From NCBI RefSeq assembly GCF_934191625.1, contig NZ_CAKPUG010000001.1:558001-622000 (forward strand): a stretch of DNA of 64,000 bases. The letters are read 5' to 3'. Positions 20,348 to 28,870 of this stretch are shown piece by piece. How positions within the stretch are numbered: position 1 is the stretch's first letter; every line of letters begins with the position of its first letter. This DNA comes from an uncultured Lactococcus sp. (GTDB taxonomy: Bacteria > Bacillota > Bacilli > Lactobacillales > Streptococcaceae). Under the pieces are notes generated by a model, which worked only from the letters and a program-made list of their open reading frames with translations, was not told where the DNA came from and made no database searches. Made by a program: the position numbers and the translations under genes.

Positions 20348-21643
20348 ATGGTTATCAATCGTTACAGTCGCCCAGAAATGGCGGCAATCTGGTCGGATGA
20401 AAACAAGTACAAGGCGTGGCTTGAAGTCGAAATTCTTGCGGATGAAGCATGGGCTGAACTCGGAGAAATTCCAGCCGAAGATGTGAAAAAAATTCGTGAA
20501 AAAGCAAGTTTTGATGTTGATCGTATCTTGGAGATTGAAAAAGAAACGCGTCACGATGTTGTTGCCTTTACACGTGCTGTTTCTGAAACGCTTGGCGAGG
20601 AAAGCAAGTGGGTACACTATGGACTTACATCAACCGATGTTGTAGATACAGCTTATGGCTATCTCTACAAGCAGGCTAATGATATTATCCGTCGGGATTT
20701 GGCTAACTTTTTGGAAATTATTGCTGATAAAGCGCGTGAGCACAAGTACACTGTATGTATGGGACGTACGCACGGTGTCCATGCAGAACCAACAACTTTT
20801 GGCCTGAAATTAGCAACTTGGTATTCTGAAATGAAGCGTAATATCGAGCGTTTCGAACATGCAGCTAAAGGGGTTGAAGCGGGTAAAATTTCTGGTGCTG
20901 TAGGTACATTTGCCAATATCCCGCCTTTTGTTGAAGAATATGTATGTGGCAAGCTTGGAATTCGTCCACAAGAGATTTCGACCCAAGTATTACCGCGTGA
21001 TTTGCATGCAGAATACTTCAGTACGCTAGCACTAATCGCGACTTCGATTGAGCGTATGGCGACAGAAATCCGTGGTCTTCAAAAATCAGAACAACGAGAA
21101 GTAGAAGAGTTCTTCGCCAAAGGTCAAAAAGGAAGCTCAGCAATGCCCCATAAACGTAATCCAATCGGTTCTGAAAATATGACCGGGTTGGCGCGTGTTA
21201 TTCGAGGACATGTCGTGACAGCCATGGAAGATGTTGTGTTGTGGCATGAACGTGACATTTCACACAGCTCGGCAGAGCGTATTATTACACCAGATACGAC
21301 TGAATTAATCAACTATATGTTAAACCGTTTTGGTAATATTGTTAAAAATCTGACTGTATTCCCAGAAAACATGAAGCGTAATATGGATGCAACTTTTGGT
21401 TTAATCTACAGTCAACATGTTATGCTTATGCTTATCGAAAAAGGCATGACACGAGAAGAGTCATATGACTTAGTTCAACCATTGACAGCAAAAGCCTGGG
21501 ATGAACAAATCATGTTCCGTCCACTGGTGGAAAGCAATGAAAAAATCCGTGAAAAACTGACAGATGCTGATATTGATGCAGCTTTTGATTATAATTATCA
21601 CTTGTCACGTGTAGATGTTATCTTTGAACGTCTTGGGTTGTAA
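20348..21643 (+). CDS. purB: Adenylosuccinate lyase
   Basis: Acts twice in purine synthesis, cleaving SAICAR and adenylosuccinate to release fumarate. The 431-residue fumarase-superfamily protein has the signature [10 protein letters not shown] (flexible catalytic loop) near residue 260, the [12 protein letters not shown] block and TSTDVVDTA. The start follows TTGGAGGA (20338-20345). A TATAAT at 20313 lacks a good -35, so activation by PurR is conceivable, but I found no convincing PurBox at the expected distance. Monocistronic, ended by a strong terminator. Confidence 0.96.
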   Translation: MVINRYSRPEMAAIWSDENKYKAWLEVEILADEAWAELGEIPAEDVKKIREKASFDVDRILEIEKETRHDVVAFTRAVSETLGEESKWVHYGLTSTDVVDTAYGYLYKQANDIIRRDLANFLEIIADKAREHKYTVCMGRTHGVHAEPTTFGLKLATWYSEMKRNIERFEHAAKGVEAGKISGAVGTFANIPPFVEEYVCGKLGIRPQEISTQVLPRDLHAEYFSTLALIATSIERMATEIRGLQKSEQREVEEFFAKGQKGSSAMPHKRNPIGSENMTGLARVIRGHVVTAMEDVVLWHERDISHSSAERIITPDTTELINYMLNRFGNIVKNLTVFPENMKRNMDATFGLIYSQHVMLMLIEKGMTREESYDLVQPLTAKAWDEQIMFRPLVESNEKIREKLTDADIDAAFDYNYHLSRVDVIFERLGL

Positions 21644-21651
21644 AAATAATG

Positions 21652-21682
21652 AAATCCTAACACTTTCGTTTAGGATTTTTTT
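21652..21682 (+). terminator. Terminator of purB
   Basis: AAATCCTAA and TTTAGGATTT pair around an eight-base loop, with seven T. Confidence 0.85.
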
Positions 21683-21724
21683 GTACAAAAAATTTAGATT
21701 TGAATAGTTTTAAACAATTCAGTA

Positions 21725-21771
21725 TTGACTAATATGAGTAAGTTTGATAACATATTAGTACAAACTAATAT
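21725..21771 (+). promoter_or_regulatory. Promoter/operator of the arsR-type regulator and metal ATPase
   Basis: -35 TTGACT (21725-21730) and -10 TAACAT (21748-21753) are 17 bases apart. ATATTAGT (21752-21759) and ACTAATAT (21764-21771) form a perfect eight-base inverted repeat with a four-base spacer over the start region, and a third copy, ACTAATAT (21728-21735), overlaps the -35. This is the kind of operator used by metal-sensing ArsR/SmtB repressors. Confidence 0.75.
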
Positions 21772-21784
21772 AAAGAGATGAATA

Positions 21785-22108
21785 ATGAATTTAACCGAAA
21801 AACGTCAAAAAGTGATTCATGCCTTATCTAATACGACAAGGCTTAATGTCCTTGAAGCATTACGTGAAAAGGAAATGACAGTCACAGAGTTACTTAATAA
21901 AACTAAGTCAGGACAATCAAACCTTTCACAACATTTATCATGTTTGCGTGATTGTGGATTGATCACAAGTCGAAAAGAAGGAAAATATATCTATTATTCC
22001 TTGACAACCCCTGAACTTAATCATCTACTAGAAGTTATTGATGCTACAGTAGAGTCAATGCACTGGTCCCCAACAGAAGATATCCATTGTGATACATATA
22101 TAAAATAA
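21785..22108 (+). CDS. Metal-sensing ArsR/SmtB-family repressor
   Basis: A 107-residue winged-helix repressor that would release its operator on binding Zn, Cd or a related ion. The recognition region is SGQSNLSQHLSCLRDCGLITSRKEGKYIYYSL. It has a Cys in the recognition helix region (SCLRDC) and a C-terminal HWSPTEDIHC tail, both possible metal ligands. It is twelve bases upstream of the P-type ATPase gene, and its promoter carries three copies of an ACTAATAT half-site, so it most likely represses this two-gene operon. Whether it is closest to CadC, CzrA or ZiaR cannot be settled by eye. Confidence 0.88.
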   Translation: MNLTEKRQKVIHALSNTTRLNVLEALREKEMTVTELLNKTKSGQSNLSQHLSCLRDCGLITSRKEGKYIYYSLTTPELNHLLEVIDATVESMHWSPTEDIHCDTYIK

Positions 22109-22120
22109 AAGGAGTTTCAT

Positions 22121-24166
22121 ATGTTTAAATCTACTCAAAATAAGGTAAGACATGATGCACACTGTGTAAAAGACACATGTAATTGCCTCAAACACAAAGC
22201 TAAAGCTGCACTTGTGACTGCTGATGGGATTGACAACTCAAGTAGCACAGAAGTAACAGGGGATTCTGATGATTCAGATCCTGCCTGTTGCAGCACCTGT
22301 TGCAGCACGAAAATAAATCTAAATGCAAGTTTAGATAAAAGTGAAGAGGAAGGCAAATATGAACTGATCATCATCATTATCACAGCCTTATTATTGGTGA
22401 TGTTGAGCTTTTTCGATTTTGCGCCTCAGTTTAAAACACCGCTCTTCATTTTAACGTATTTGTTAATCGGGCACAGTGTCTTGTTCAAAGCGATAAAACA
22501 ATTGCTTAAGGGGGACATTTTCAATGAATTCTTCCTCATGAGTATTGCAACTGTCGGGGCATTTGCATTGGGAGAATACGCTGAAGCCGTTGCGGTAATG
22601 CTTTTTTACCAAGTCGGAGAGTATTTTCAGGATCGTGCGATTGGGAATAGTAAAAAATCAATCGCAGCACTGATGGACCTTCGCCCAGAAGTTGCGACTG
22701 TTAAGCGTCAAGGAAAACTTGTTGATGTGTCTCCAGAAGATGTCACTATCGGTGAAGTGATACAAGTAAAGCCTGGAGAAAAAGTACCACTTGATGGCCT
22801 TGTATTGTCTGGACAATCAAGTGTTAATACAGCAGCTTTGACGGGAGAGTCCCTACCTCGTGAGGTGGGTGAAGGAGAAGAAGTACTTTCAGGCTTCTTG
22901 AATATTAATGGTCTCCTGGCAATCCAAGTTGAAAAAACTTTTGGGGAATCTTCGGTATCTAAAATTTTAAATCTGGTCGAGAATGCTCAAGAAAATAAAG
23001 CACCGACTGAACAGTTTATTTCAAAATTTGCACGTTATTATACTCCAGTTGTGGTTTTTGCAGCAGCGATAATCGCTCTAGTACCTCCACTTTTCTTCCA
23101 GCAGGACTGGTCGGACTGGCTGACACGCGCCTTTACCTTCTTAATTATTTCTTGTCCCTGTGCAATGGTGGTTTCCATTCCCCTTGGATTCTTTGCTGGG
23201 ATTGGTGCCGCATCGAAAAATGGTATTTTAGTCAAAGGTGGTAATCACCTTGAAGCAATGACTAAAATAAAACATGTGCTCTTTGATAAAACAGGAACAC
23301 TGACACAAGGGAATTTTAAAGTTACTCAAGTTTTTCCTGCAGAGGGTGTTGCACGAGAAGAATTGCTCTATCTGGGAGCTATTGGTGAACTTCATTCTAC
23401 TCACCCATTGGGACTTGCGCTCAAAGAAAATCAAGCCTTAGACACAATCACTGTAACAGAGTCAGAAGAAATTTCAGGTCATGGTACACGTACAATCTAT
23501 AAGGGTGATGAGATTCTTGTCGGAAATGCAAAACTGCTGAAAATCTACAACGTTAACTTTACTGAAAGCGACGCCTTAGGTTCTTTGATTTATGTTGCTA
23601 AAAATGGTATATATCAAGGCGTTATCCTAGTAGCGGATGTCCTTAAAGAAGATGCTGAAGAAGCAATTGCGACTTTAAATAAGCTTCACATTTCACAAAC
23701 AATGCTGACAGGGGACAGTGAAAAAGTTGCTGCTCAGGTTGCTGGAAAACTGAAAATTACAGATTATCATGCCAATCTTTTACCGGAGGATAAAGTTGCT
23801 TTACTAGAGAAAGTACTTGATCAAGGTGATGGTCTTACCGCTTTTGTTGGTGATGGAATTAACGATGCACCAGTTATTGCGCGTGCTGACATCGGTTTTG
23901 CAATGGGGGGATTAGGCTCTGATGCTGCGATTGAAACAGCTGACGTGGTACTGATGACCGATAAACCGTCAAGTATCGCGCAATCCGTTAAAATTGCTAA
24001 GAAAACGAAACAACTTGTGGTCCAAAATATCGTTTTAGCTCTTGGTATAAAAGCAATTTTCCTTATCCTTGCTGTTTTCGGCATTGCTACCATGTGGGAA
24101 GCAGTTATTGCGGATGTTGGAGTAACACTCATCGCAATATTGAATGTTTTAAGACTCTTAAAATAA
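22121..24166 (+). CDS. cadA: Zn/Cd/Pb-exporting P1B-type ATPase
   Basis: Membrane pump expelling soft divalent cations. The 681 residues include the CPC metal site (Cys345-Pro-Cys347), phosphorylation motif DKTGT (Asp389), the nucleotide-domain HP motif (STHPLG) and GDGINDAP. The last membrane pair has Lys in LGIKAIF and Asp in IADVGVT, the pattern of Zn/Cd/Pb pumps and not Cu pumps. Unusually, there is no complete N-terminal heavy-metal-associated domain. In its place is a cysteine-rich tail with HCVKDTCNC and ACCSTCCST within the first 70 residues. Cotranscribed with the upstream ArsR-type repressor. Confidence 0.92.
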   Translation: MFKSTQNKVRHDAHCVKDTCNCLKHKAKAALVTADGIDNSSSTEVTGDSDDSDPACCSTCCSTKINLNASLDKSEEEGKYELIIIIITALLLVMLSFFDFAPQFKTPLFILTYLLIGHSVLFKAIKQLLKGDIFNEFFLMSIATVGAFALGEYAEAVAVMLFYQVGEYFQDRAIGNSKKSIAALMDLRPEVATVKRQGKLVDVSPEDVTIGEVIQVKPGEKVPLDGLVLSGQSSVNTAALTGESLPREVGEGEEVLSGFLNINGLLAIQVEKTFGESSVSKILNLVENAQENKAPTEQFISKFARYYTPVVVFAAAIIALVPPLFFQQDWSDWLTRAFTFLIISCPCAMVVSIPLGFFAGIGAASKNGILVKGGNHLEAMTKIKHVLFDKTGTLTQGNFKVTQVFPAEGVAREELLYLGAIGELHSTHPLGLALKENQALDTITVTESEEISGHGTRTIYKGDEILVGNAKLLKIYNVNFTESDALGSLIYVAKNGIYQGVILVADVLKEDAEEAIATLNKLHISQTMLTGDSEKVAAQVAGKLKITDYHANLLPEDKVALLEKVLDQGDGLTAFVGDGINDAPVIARADIGFAMGGLGSDAAIETADVVLMTDKPSSIAQSVKIAKKTKQLVVQNIVLALGIKAIFLILAVFGIATMWEAVIADVGVTLIAILNVLRLLK

Positions 24167-24169
24167 GAT

Positions 24170-24196
24170 GAAACTCCCAAGATGGGAGTTTTTTTG
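24170..24196 (+). terminator. Terminator of the metal-ATPase operon
   Basis: AAACTCCC and GGGAGTTT with a short loop and seven T. Confidence 0.88.
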
Positions 24197-24236
24197 AGCT
24201 TGCTTTTATCAGATGAAAATATGCTAAAATAAGGAT

Positions 24237-25043
24237 ATGAATGGTTTAAAAAACGGTGTGAACTTGCTTTTCAACTTTGCAAAAATCCAAGCCGCTTGTT
24301 GTCTCTTTCCACTTGCCGTTTTTGCTACCTTAGCGATAACACGTGGATTGACTTTTCCCAATATCCCACGTTATGATTTAATTTTTGTGATTTTACTTGT
24401 GTTTCAAGTTTTGATGGTTAAATTAAAATTTGAAACACTTGAAGAGTTAAAAATTATTTGCTTGTTTCATATCTTAGGGTTAATTTTAGAGATTTTTAAA
24501 GTCAATATCAGCCATAGTTGGACCTACCCTGAGCCGGCTTACTTAAAAATTTGGAATGTCCCTTTTTACTCGGGGTTTATGTATGCCAGTGTCGGGAGTT
24601 ATGTTGTTCAATCGTGGAAAAAGTTGAAGCTAAATGTGGAATATTGGCCACCATTAAGGCTTAGTTTTGGCTTATCCACAGTTTTGTATCTGAACTTTTT
24701 TACCAATTATTTCTTCCATGATTTACGGTATTTTATTATTCTGGCTATTGTCTTAATCTTTTGGCGCACTCAGTTCACTTTTTGTATTAATGGAAGAAAA
24801 AGATATAAAATGAAGGCACTCTTCTCTTTTGCTCTGATTGGCTTCTTTATCTACATAGCTGAAAATATTGCTTCATTTTTTAATGCTTACCGGTATCCTA
24901 ATCAAGCAGAAATCTGGCATCTCGTAGGATTTGGGAAAATGTCTTCATGGTTTTTACTGGTCATTGTCAGTATTGTTTTAGTCGTTAATCTCAAATTAAA
25001 GCAGTCATCGAGAGAAAATAAGTTAATAAAAAAGACAAGGTAA
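24237..25043 (+). CDS. DUF817-family integral membrane protein (YoaT-like)
   Basis: A 268-residue hydrophobic protein with about seven or eight membrane segments and the DUF817 hallmark IWNVPFYSGFMYASVGSYV near residue 103, plus WHLVGFGKMSSWFLLV near the end. Function unknown in this family. The start ATG is six bases after an extended -10 (TGcTAAAAT, 24222-24230). The AAGGAT between them is only one base from the ATG and would not act as a normal ribosome-binding site, so this is a probable leaderless gene. It stands alone, between the metal ATPase and the 25-32 kb catabolic cluster. Confidence 0.85.
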   Translation: MNGLKNGVNLLFNFAKIQAACCLFPLAVFATLAITRGLTFPNIPRYDLIFVILLVFQVLMVKLKFETLEELKIICLFHILGLILEIFKVNISHSWTYPEPAYLKIWNVPFYSGFMYASVGSYVVQSWKKLKLNVEYWPPLRLSFGLSTVLYLNFFTNYFFHDLRYFIILAIVLIFWRTQFTFCINGRKRYKMKALFSFALIGFFIYIAENIASFFNAYRYPNQAEIWHLVGFGKMSSWFLLVIVSIVLVVNLKLKQSSRENKLIKKTR

Positions 25044-25059
25044 AACTTGTCTTTTTTTT
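25031..25059 (+). terminator. Terminator of the DUF817 gene
   Basis: AAGACAAG and CTTGTCTT pair with the stop codon in the loop; eight T follow. Confidence 0.85.
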
Positions 25060-25186
25060 GTTTAAGTAGGAAGGTTTATAAAATATTGCACTTATGAAAG
25101 GGCATACATTTTGTGTTTTCTTTCTGGTTTCTTTTAACTATAATGAATATAAAGCGAATATCGCAGAGAGAAAAGAAAGGAGAATT

Positions 25187-27004
25187 ATGATAATAAAATT
25201 GTCTTTGAGGCAAATAAACATCTTGCTTTATTTACTCAAGGCTAAGAGTCCTTCCACGTCCAATGAATTGGCAGAGGTATTTGGAATCTCTGTACGGACA
25301 ATCAAAAATGAAATAGCTGCGATTAAGGATTATCTTTTATCTCAAGGAGAAGAATTAATTTCGCAAAGAGGAAGAGGATATTTTCTAGAGATTAATGAAA
25401 AAAAGAAAAGGGAATTCATTGATTTTCTACAGTCCACAGAGCGTTTTTCTTCTTTCATGGATCATAAGAGAAGAGCGAATCAAATTTTATTGGATTTGTT
25501 TTTATCGGAAAAACCCATCACAAGTAATTATTGGGCTGAAAAATTTGGGGTAAGTCAGAACACAATTTTTAGTGATATTTCAATTTTGGAGAAAAAAATT
25601 AAAGAATTTCTTGTACATATAAAAGGAAATAAAAATGGTTATACTCTCTCAGGGGATGAAATACGGGTGCGAAATTTATTGTCTAGTATTTTACAGACAG
25701 AATTTACAAATTATGATATTTCAAGTCTAATAGCACACGTTGAAATGGGGGATGAGTACGATGAAGAATCTTCAATAATTTCAAATGAAGCACTTCAAGT
25801 AGTTTATAAAGAAGTTGTTCGATATACAACGAAATACTTCACACGTTTAACGAAAGAAGTAGATAATTATGCTATTTTTTCCTTAATCATTCGAGTATGT
25901 TTATCTATTTCTAGGCTGAGAATAAATAAGACTTTTCAAATTTCTGAAAGTTTAAAATCTGGGGATAGTGATTTGAAATTGTATCTTGCTCACATTTATA
26001 AGCATTTTGGCTTTGAACTGACAAGGGAAGAAGTTCGGTATATCTTGAGTGAACAAACAAATATGGACAAAGTAGATGTGAGAGCTCTTACAACACATAT
26101 TATGGCAAAGGTAAGCCAAGAAATGGAGATGAACTTTGAAAGGGATTCACAACTATTTCAAAATCTTTATACCCATTTTTCTTTACGCTTCTCCAAAGAG
26201 AATATGTACCTCAATGAATATAATCCGTTTGTGCAGGATATTAAGAAAAAACAAGAAAAAATTTTCCTGGCAATAAAGACAGCTTTGGAACTCTATGTGT
26301 CTCTTCATTTTGATTTTGATGATTCATTTGTTGCTTATGTGGCCTTACATTTTATTGCTTCTAAAGATAAAAATACTCATTCAGGGAAGAAAATTCAAGT
26401 ATTGTATGTTTGTTCTACCGGAGTAGGAGTGGCTTCTTTTATACAGCAAAAAATTGCAAAAGAAGTTCAAGGCATCGATATTGTAGGCTTCGCTTCAGTT
26501 ATTAATTGCCGTCGATTTGTTAATAAGTTAAAACCAGATTTAGTAATATCAGTTTTTCCTATTGAAAATATTTCTGTACCTATTATTGAAGTAGAGGCAT
26601 TGGTAAGTAAATCAGATATTGCTGCTATACAAGAACAAGTTAATTTATTACTCAATGCAGGTATAGGAAGCGTAGGAGACAAGTTTTTCAAGAAGGATAA
26701 AGCAAAAAACGAGGAACTCAGTCGAAATGTTATATTCAATGGCTATATGATATATGAGGAACTTACTTTGCTTCTTAGAGATAAATTGCAACCAGAGTAT
26801 AGAGAAGGATTTCTTTTACATGTCTTGTTGATGGTGAATAGAGTTATGTTTGACCAACAATACCAAGAATTTGGAGAGTTAGAAGATGAAGAATTTACAA
26901 CTCAAGTAAAGAAAATTTTTCTTACACGAGAATTAGAAATAAATGATTCAGAAATTTTTGCGCTGACGCAATATTTCAAAAGAGAGTCAGAGAGGAATAA
27001 ATGA
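25187..27004 (+). CDS. PRD-containing BglG/MtlR-type transcriptional activator
   Basis: A 605-residue PTS-controlled regulator that probably activates the operon that follows. In order: HTH 1 (about residues 5-50, TSNELAEVFGISVRTIKNEI), HTH 2 (about 85-130, WAEKFGVSQNTIFSDISILE), two PRD domains (about 175-400, the second with YVALHFIASKD), an EIIB-like domain with a phosphorylatable cysteine in VLYVCSTGVGVASF (about 410-500), and a C-terminal region without the clear EIIA signature. PRD domains are phosphorylated by HPr or EII. The ATG at 25187 follows AAAGGAGAA; longer forms of the frame lack this. TATAAT at 25139-25144 is the likely -10. It overlaps the next gene by four bases. Confidence 0.88.
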   Translation: MIIKLSLRQINILLYLLKAKSPSTSNELAEVFGISVRTIKNEIAAIKDYLLSQGEELISQRGRGYFLEINEKKKREFIDFLQSTERFSSFMDHKRRANQILLDLFLSEKPITSNYWAEKFGVSQNTIFSDISILEKKIKEFLVHIKGNKNGYTLSGDEIRVRNLLSSILQTEFTNYDISSLIAHVEMGDEYDEESSIISNEALQVVYKEVVRYTTKYFTRLTKEVDNYAIFSLIIRVCLSISRLRINKTFQISESLKSGDSDLKLYLAHIYKHFGFELTREEVRYILSEQTNMDKVDVRALTTHIMAKVSQEMEMNFERDSQLFQNLYTHFSLRFSKENMYLNEYNPFVQDIKKKQEKIFLAIKTALELYVSLHFDFDDSFVAYVALHFIASKDKNTHSGKKIQVLYVCSTGVGVASFIQQKIAKEVQGIDIVGFASVINCRRFVNKLKPDLVISVFPIENISVPIIEVEALVSKSDIAAIQEQVNLLLNAGIGSVGDKFFKKDKAKNEELSRNVIFNGYMIYEELTLLLRDKLQPEYREGFLLHVLLMVNRVMFDQQYQEFGELEDEEFTTQVKKIFLTRELEINDSEIFALTQYFKRESERNK

Positions 27005-27339
27005 GAACAGTAGAAAAATATCTTCTGGAACAGCATATTTCAGGAGAAGTTGAAACATTAAGAATGCTTGTAAAAGATGTTGAAAAAATTTTTTTTAGGG
27101 AAAAGCTTACACCAAATGAACTGCAATGGAAAGTAATGATCAATCATTTTGACGCCGTTATTACGCGTCACTTGTCTGGTGAGAGGTTGCCAGAAATGGA
27201 CAGAAGCCTCTTTGCCGATTTGAGTGAGCAGTCGATGCAGCTTGCTCAAGAAGTTGCGGATAGCATCAAAATTCTTGATAAGAGTGAAATCTTTCTTATC
27301 GCTGTACACGTGGAAAATGTTTTAGGAAATATTAATTAA
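27001..27339 (+). CDS. Stand-alone PRD-domain protein (EF_0829/AHA_3910-like)
   Basis: A 112-residue protein consisting of little more than one PTS regulation domain, with candidate phospho-histidines in INHFDAVITRHLSG and LIAVHVENVL. It matches, as far as I recall, a small family always found beside the genes that follow here. It may act as a phosphorylation-dependent partner of the upstream activator. The ATGA overlap with the regulator shows translational coupling. No DNA-binding domain is present. Confidence 0.75.
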   Translation: MRTVEKYLLEQHISGEVETLRMLVKDVEKIFFREKLTPNELQWKVMINHFDAVITRHLSGERLPEMDRSLFADLSEQSMQLAQEVADSIKILDKSEIFLIAVHVENVLGNIN

Positions 27340-27359
27340 TAAAAATGGAGGAACATAAA

Positions 27360-27716
27360 ATGGTAAAAATCGTAATCGGAGATCGTATGGGCAAAGGGCA
27401 AAATATTGCTAAAGGTATTGAAGCAGCAGGGGGAGAAGCTCTTGTCATCCCTGGGATGGCGGCGGATATGCGCCTTGGAGATATGATGAAAAAGGAAGGA
27501 GCTGACATGGGCTTATCTTTCTGCGGTTCCGGAGGAGCTGGTGCTTTAACAGCAGCAACAAAATATGGTTATACTGAACGTCACGGTATGCGATCTGTAC
27601 AAGAGGGGGTGACAGCTATAGAAGAAGGGGTTCAAGTTTTAGGCTTTGGCTTTATGGATACAGAAGAGCTCGGAATGGCTTTGACTGAAGCTTATAAGAA
27701 AAAACACGGGGTATAA
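27360..27716 (+). CDS. Glycine-rich SFCGS-family protein (EF_0830/AHA_3911-like)
   Basis: A small soluble protein of 118 residues, named for the motif SFCGSGGAGA near residue 47. It begins with VKIVIGDRMGKGQNIAKGIEAAGG, a pattern resembling nucleotide or phosphosugar-binding Rossmann proteins. The single conserved Cys in a Gly/Ser loop makes a phospho-cysteine role, as in PTS EIIB, worth considering, but that is inference; the function is unknown. The start is the ATG at 27360 behind GGAGG (27348-27352); the in-frame ATG at 27345 overlaps that site. Confidence 0.85.
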   Translation: MVKIVIGDRMGKGQNIAKGIEAAGGEALVIPGMAADMRLGDMMKKEGADMGLSFCGSGGAGALTAATKYGYTERHGMRSVQEGVTAIEEGVQVLGFGFMDTEELGMALTEAYKKKHGV

Positions 27717-27718
27717 TA

Positions 27719-28060
27719 ATGTTAAAAGTTCAAAGAAGAGTTGTTGTAGAAGGCAAGGGCTACTCGAAAAAAAACGCTTTTGCTAGTGCTTTGAATAAGA
27801 TACAAACTGAAATTATTAAAAATAATGAAGATGTCTTACTAAGAATTGAGCCCAATGATATAAGAGTCATCAGAGCCCAAAAAAGAGAATGGACAGAAAA
27901 ATTCTTCTTTTTCTTCATGCCGCGGCAAAAAGTAGAGTTTCAGGTTACCTTGGAAGTGGTTGTTGACATGCAGATGATTGAAATGGGAAGCGTTCATTTT
28001 ACAGAAGCACCACACGAAATTCAAGGAATAAAAATTCCAGTCATTAATAAGGTTATTTAA
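27719..28060 (+). CDS. DUF4312-family protein (EF_0831/AHA_3912-like)
   Basis: A soluble 113-residue protein of unknown function that begins two bases after the SFCGS gene. The sequence is basic in the middle (RVIRAQKREWTEKFFFFFMPRQKVEF), and the pattern FASALNKIQTEI followed by a beta-rich second half suggests a small alpha/beta fold. In genomes where this gene set occurs, it is found with the SFCGS protein and the two membrane proteins that follow, so it is probably part of one transport complex (inference). The ribosome-binding site is weak (GGGG at the stop of the previous gene), suggesting coupling. Confidence 0.8.
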   Translation: MLKVQRRVVVEGKGYSKKNAFASALNKIQTEIIKNNEDVLLRIEPNDIRVIRAQKREWTEKFFFFFMPRQKVEFQVTLEVVVDMQMIEMGSVHFTEAPHEIQGIKIPVINKVI

Positions 28061-28078
28061 AAGGAGAAAGTTTATCTT

Positions 28079-28855
28079 ATGGATATTATCGTCATCTTAA
28101 AATCACTTGTCATAGGTGGTTTACTCGGTTTTTCAGCCGGAATGGGTGCAGCAAGAATGTTTCACATTCCGACAACGCAAGGTTTGGGTGCTTTTCGAAC
28201 CATGGGAGAAATGAATGCCTGCGAAGGGGATGCCGCATCGCATTTCTCATTTGGTTTGGGTTTCTTCTTCAATGCTTGGGCCTCTGCCGTTGGTGCTGGA
28301 GCTTTTACGCAGGATGTTACCCACCGTATCTTGCCCAACTGGGCAGCTGCTTCGCTCCTCGCACGTAATAAAAATGTTGAAGAAACGGTACATAACCCAA
28401 AGAAAATGGCGATTGCCGGCGCAATTTTTGGTGCTATTGTCGTGACTTTCTTGAACTCGACAGCGACTGCTATTCCTGAAGGTTTAAAAGTTTCTGCTGT
28501 CGCTGTCTTAGTTCCTGCGGCGACAATGCTGATCAACTTTGTTATGCCGATTGTTTTCTGGCTGGCAGCTCTAGATGCAGGAAAACGTACAGGGTTTTGG
28601 GCAACCTTATTTGGTGGTATTGCTCAACTTATCATGGGAAATGCAGTACCGGGTGTTGTCTTGGGTATCCTTATCGGTAAAGGCGTAGATGAAGGCGGGT
28701 GGAGTAAGTTGACGAAGATTATCTTTGTTGCAGTTATTCTCTTGTTCATCTTCTCTGCTTTCTTTCGTGGAATTGATTTGCAGGCTTTGGATCAGTTTAA
28801 CCTGCCGCATCCAGTTTGGCTTGAAGATTTACATGATTTAGTAACAGTAAGATAA
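28079..28855 (+). CDS. DUF4311-family integral membrane protein (EF_0832/AHA_3913-like)
   Basis: A 258-residue protein with about six or seven membrane segments. It contains many Gly/Ala-rich helices (VIGGLLGFSAGMGAARMF at the N-terminus) and the polar signature GEMNACEGDAASHFSFGLGFFFNAWA near residue 45, which could line a substrate path. Together with the DUF4310 gene next to it, this looks like the membrane part of an uncharacterised uptake system. No similarity to EIIC/EIID or to known carriers is obvious by eye. Good ribosome-binding site AAAGGAGAAAG. Confidence 0.85.
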   Translation: MDIIVILKSLVIGGLLGFSAGMGAARMFHIPTTQGLGAFRTMGEMNACEGDAASHFSFGLGFFFNAWASAVGAGAFTQDVTHRILPNWAAASLLARNKNVEETVHNPKKMAIAGAIFGAIVVTFLNSTATAIPEGLKVSAVAVLVPAATMLINFVMPIVFWLAALDAGKRTGFWATLFGGIAQLIMGNAVPGVVLGILIGKGVDEGGWSKLTKIIFVAVILLFIFSAFFRGIDLQALDQFNLPHPVWLEDLHDLVTVR

Positions 28856-28870
28856 AGTGAGGAAAATATA

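Noticed and set aside
22135..22383. Opposite-strand frame at the start of the metal ATPase
   Set aside because: It lacks a ribosome-binding site and overlaps a certain gene completely.
25094..25186. A 31-codon N-terminal extension of the PRD regulator
   Set aside because: The -10 at 25139-25144 lies inside it and AAAGGAGAA precedes the ATG at 25187.
28162..28536. A 124-codon open frame opposite the DUF4311 gene
   Set aside because: It is fully antisense to a well-supported membrane-protein gene, has no ribosome-binding site and a composition that mirrors the sense codons.
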